From positions 312,501 to 376,500 of the forward strand of contig JAJDDB010000027.1 of the NCBI GenBank assembly GCA_029260575.1: DNA of 64,000 nucleotides, in the 5' to 3' direction. Position numbers and translations under genes: made by a program. Positions 63,160-64,000 of this stretch are shown here, in pieces (the stretch's first letter is position 1; each line of letters starts with the position of its first letter). Below the pieces are notes generated by a model. It did no database searches. It saw only the letters and a program-made list of their open reading frames with translations, and had not been told where the DNA came from. This DNA is from Phycisphaerales bacterium (lineage in GTDB: Bacteria; Planctomycetota; Phycisphaerae; Phycisphaerales; SM1A02).

Positions 63160-63987
63160 TCACCGCCCGTCACCAGCGCGAGCAACAGCTTCCGCTGCTT
63201 CAGCCAGAAGCGTCAACCGCCCACCATATGTCTTGTGCAGATTCGCGTTGGTAACAACGTCATCGACCGGCCCGGCTGCGACCACGCGCATATTCAAAAG
63301 CAGTGCGTGATCAAAATACTCCCGCACCGTCTGCACATCATGATGGACGCAGATCACCGTGCCGCCGCTGGATTTCAATTCGCGCAGCACATCGACAATC
63401 GCACGTTCAGTTGCAGCATCAACGCCGGCAAACGGCTCGTCCATAAAGTACAAATCCGCCTCCTGCGCCAGCGCCCGCGCGAGAAAGACGCGCTGCTGCT
63501 GCCCGCCGGACAGTTGACTGATCTGCCGATCGGCATATTCGCGCATGCCGACGCGATCCAGACACTGCAGCGCTGCGTGCTTATGCTTCTTTGTCACCGG
63601 CCGGCACCACCCAACCATGCGATAGCGACCCATGCACACGACATCCAGTGCCGACACGGGAAAATCCCAATCAACCGATTCGCGCTGCGGGACATAACCG
63701 ATGCGCGCGCGCATCTGCTTATATGGCCGACCCCAGAACTCCACCTGCCCCGACGCCCGTGGTACAAGACCCAGGCACGCCTTGATCAGCGTGCTCTTGC
63801 CCGCACCGTTCGGGCCGACGATCGCAATGAGTTTGTTGTTCGGCGCGTCATAGTCAACATCCCACAACACCGGCTTACGGTGGTACGCAACGGTCATTGC
63901 GTGTACCGACACCGGACTGTCAGCGGAATGCTCCGGCCGGGCGTCCAGTACGCTTCGTGGTACTGCTGTCAACATCTCCGTTGACAT
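63160..63987 (-). CDS. Metal ABC transporter ATP-binding protein
   Basis: 275 residues from the ATG at 63987 (a GTG lies two codons earlier). Walker A GPNGAGKSTLIKACLG, Q-loop VPQRESVDWDF, signature LSGGQQQRVFLARALA, Walker B DLYFMDEPFAGVD, switch His CVHHDVQ. The VPQR/DWDFP context is typical of the MntB/ZnuC/YtgB manganese-zinc-iron class. First gene seen of the operon; a substrate-binding protein gene is likely just past the right edge. Energises the two fused permeases. Confidence 0.95.
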   Translation of the reverse strand: MSTEMLTAVPRSVLDARPEHSADSPVSVHAMTVAYHRKPVLWDVDYDAPNNKLIAIVGPNGAGKSTLIKACLGLVPRASGQVEFWGRPYKQMRARIGYVPQRESVDWDFPVSALDVVCMGRYRMVGWCRPVTKKHKHAALQCLDRVGMREYADRQISQLSGGQQQRVFLARALAQEADLYFMDEPFAGVDAATERAIVDVLRELKSSGGTVICVHHDVQTVREYFDHALLLNMRVVAAGPVDDVVTNANLHKTYGGRLTLLAEAAEAVARAGDGR

Positions 63988-64000
63988 CGTCACAACAGAC

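Noticed and set aside
62953-63984. 343-codon plus-strand frame opposite the ABC ATPase
   Set aside because: Antisense shadow of a gene with Walker A, Walker B and signature motifs.

Overview
The window reads as chromosomal DNA of a planctomycete, most likely a Phycisphaerae-type member. This is an inference from gene content; no 16S rRNA is present. Pointers are a secreted protein with a dockerin-like tail, a DUF1570-like lipoprotein, LPS-type Kdo genes (kdsB, kdsD) beside peptidoglycan genes (murE, dacB, uppP), and metal-transport permeases fused to DtxR-like regulators, an arrangement otherwise known from Chlamydia (same PVC superphylum). Coding density is high, genes lie on both strands in short operons, and many same-strand neighbours overlap as ATGA. 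I see no rRNA, insertion sequence, prophage, CRISPR array or replication origin.

Layout. 0-10.4 kb: 5' end of murE, queA, a dockerin-like secreted protein whose signal peptide looks frameshifted, a def-fmt-HExxH operon, a TPR protein, kdsB, a coiled-coil protein and a BrkB-family membrane protein. 10.5-17.5 kb: rluB-like pseudouridine synthase, scpA, kdsD, an S41 periplasmic protease, a small membrane protein and a TPR lipoprotein. 17.5-26.5 kb: valS with several unusual insertions, a three-gene operon (DUF1570-like lipoprotein, YfcE-like phosphodiesterase, GNAT), an ECF sigma / anti-sigma-like / PDZ module, and a histone-H1-like protein. 26.7-33.2 kb: a secreted amidohydrolase, a palindromic repeat, sdhC-sdhA-sdhB-fabI, and tRNA-Arg(UCG).

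33.4-46.5 kb: a PD-(D/E)XK-like protein, a nitrilase-family amidase, a membrane-anchored protein built of about 21 repeats of 22-24 residues, rnc, rpmH (a 45-residue gene that is easily missed), aroK, a PilZ protein, a Fur-family regulator, an ilvC-type reductoisomerase, uppP, a CYTH protein, ligA, and a sigma-like protein with a C-terminal membrane helix. 46.6-56.7 kb: dacB, a large FAD/Fe-S dehydrogenase, two tandem secreted TlpA-like thioredoxins and a folE2-cinA-folK operon. 56.8-64 kb: a CgeB-like glycosyltransferase / radical SAM-SPASM / methyltransferase operon, then a metal ABC transporter (ATPase and two permeases) running in from the right edge.

The strongest unusual signals are: (1) two consecutive ABC permeases that each end in a complete DtxR/MntR-like domain, a doubled version of chlamydial YtgCR; (2) the 22-24-residue-repeat stalk protein; (3) palindromic elements read in frame inside valS; (4) a -10-like TAnnnT hexamer 6-9 nt before the start codon of at least eight genes that lack a Shine-Dalgarno sequence, suggesting common leaderless transcription; (5) the glycosyltransferase/radical SAM/methyltransferase operon.
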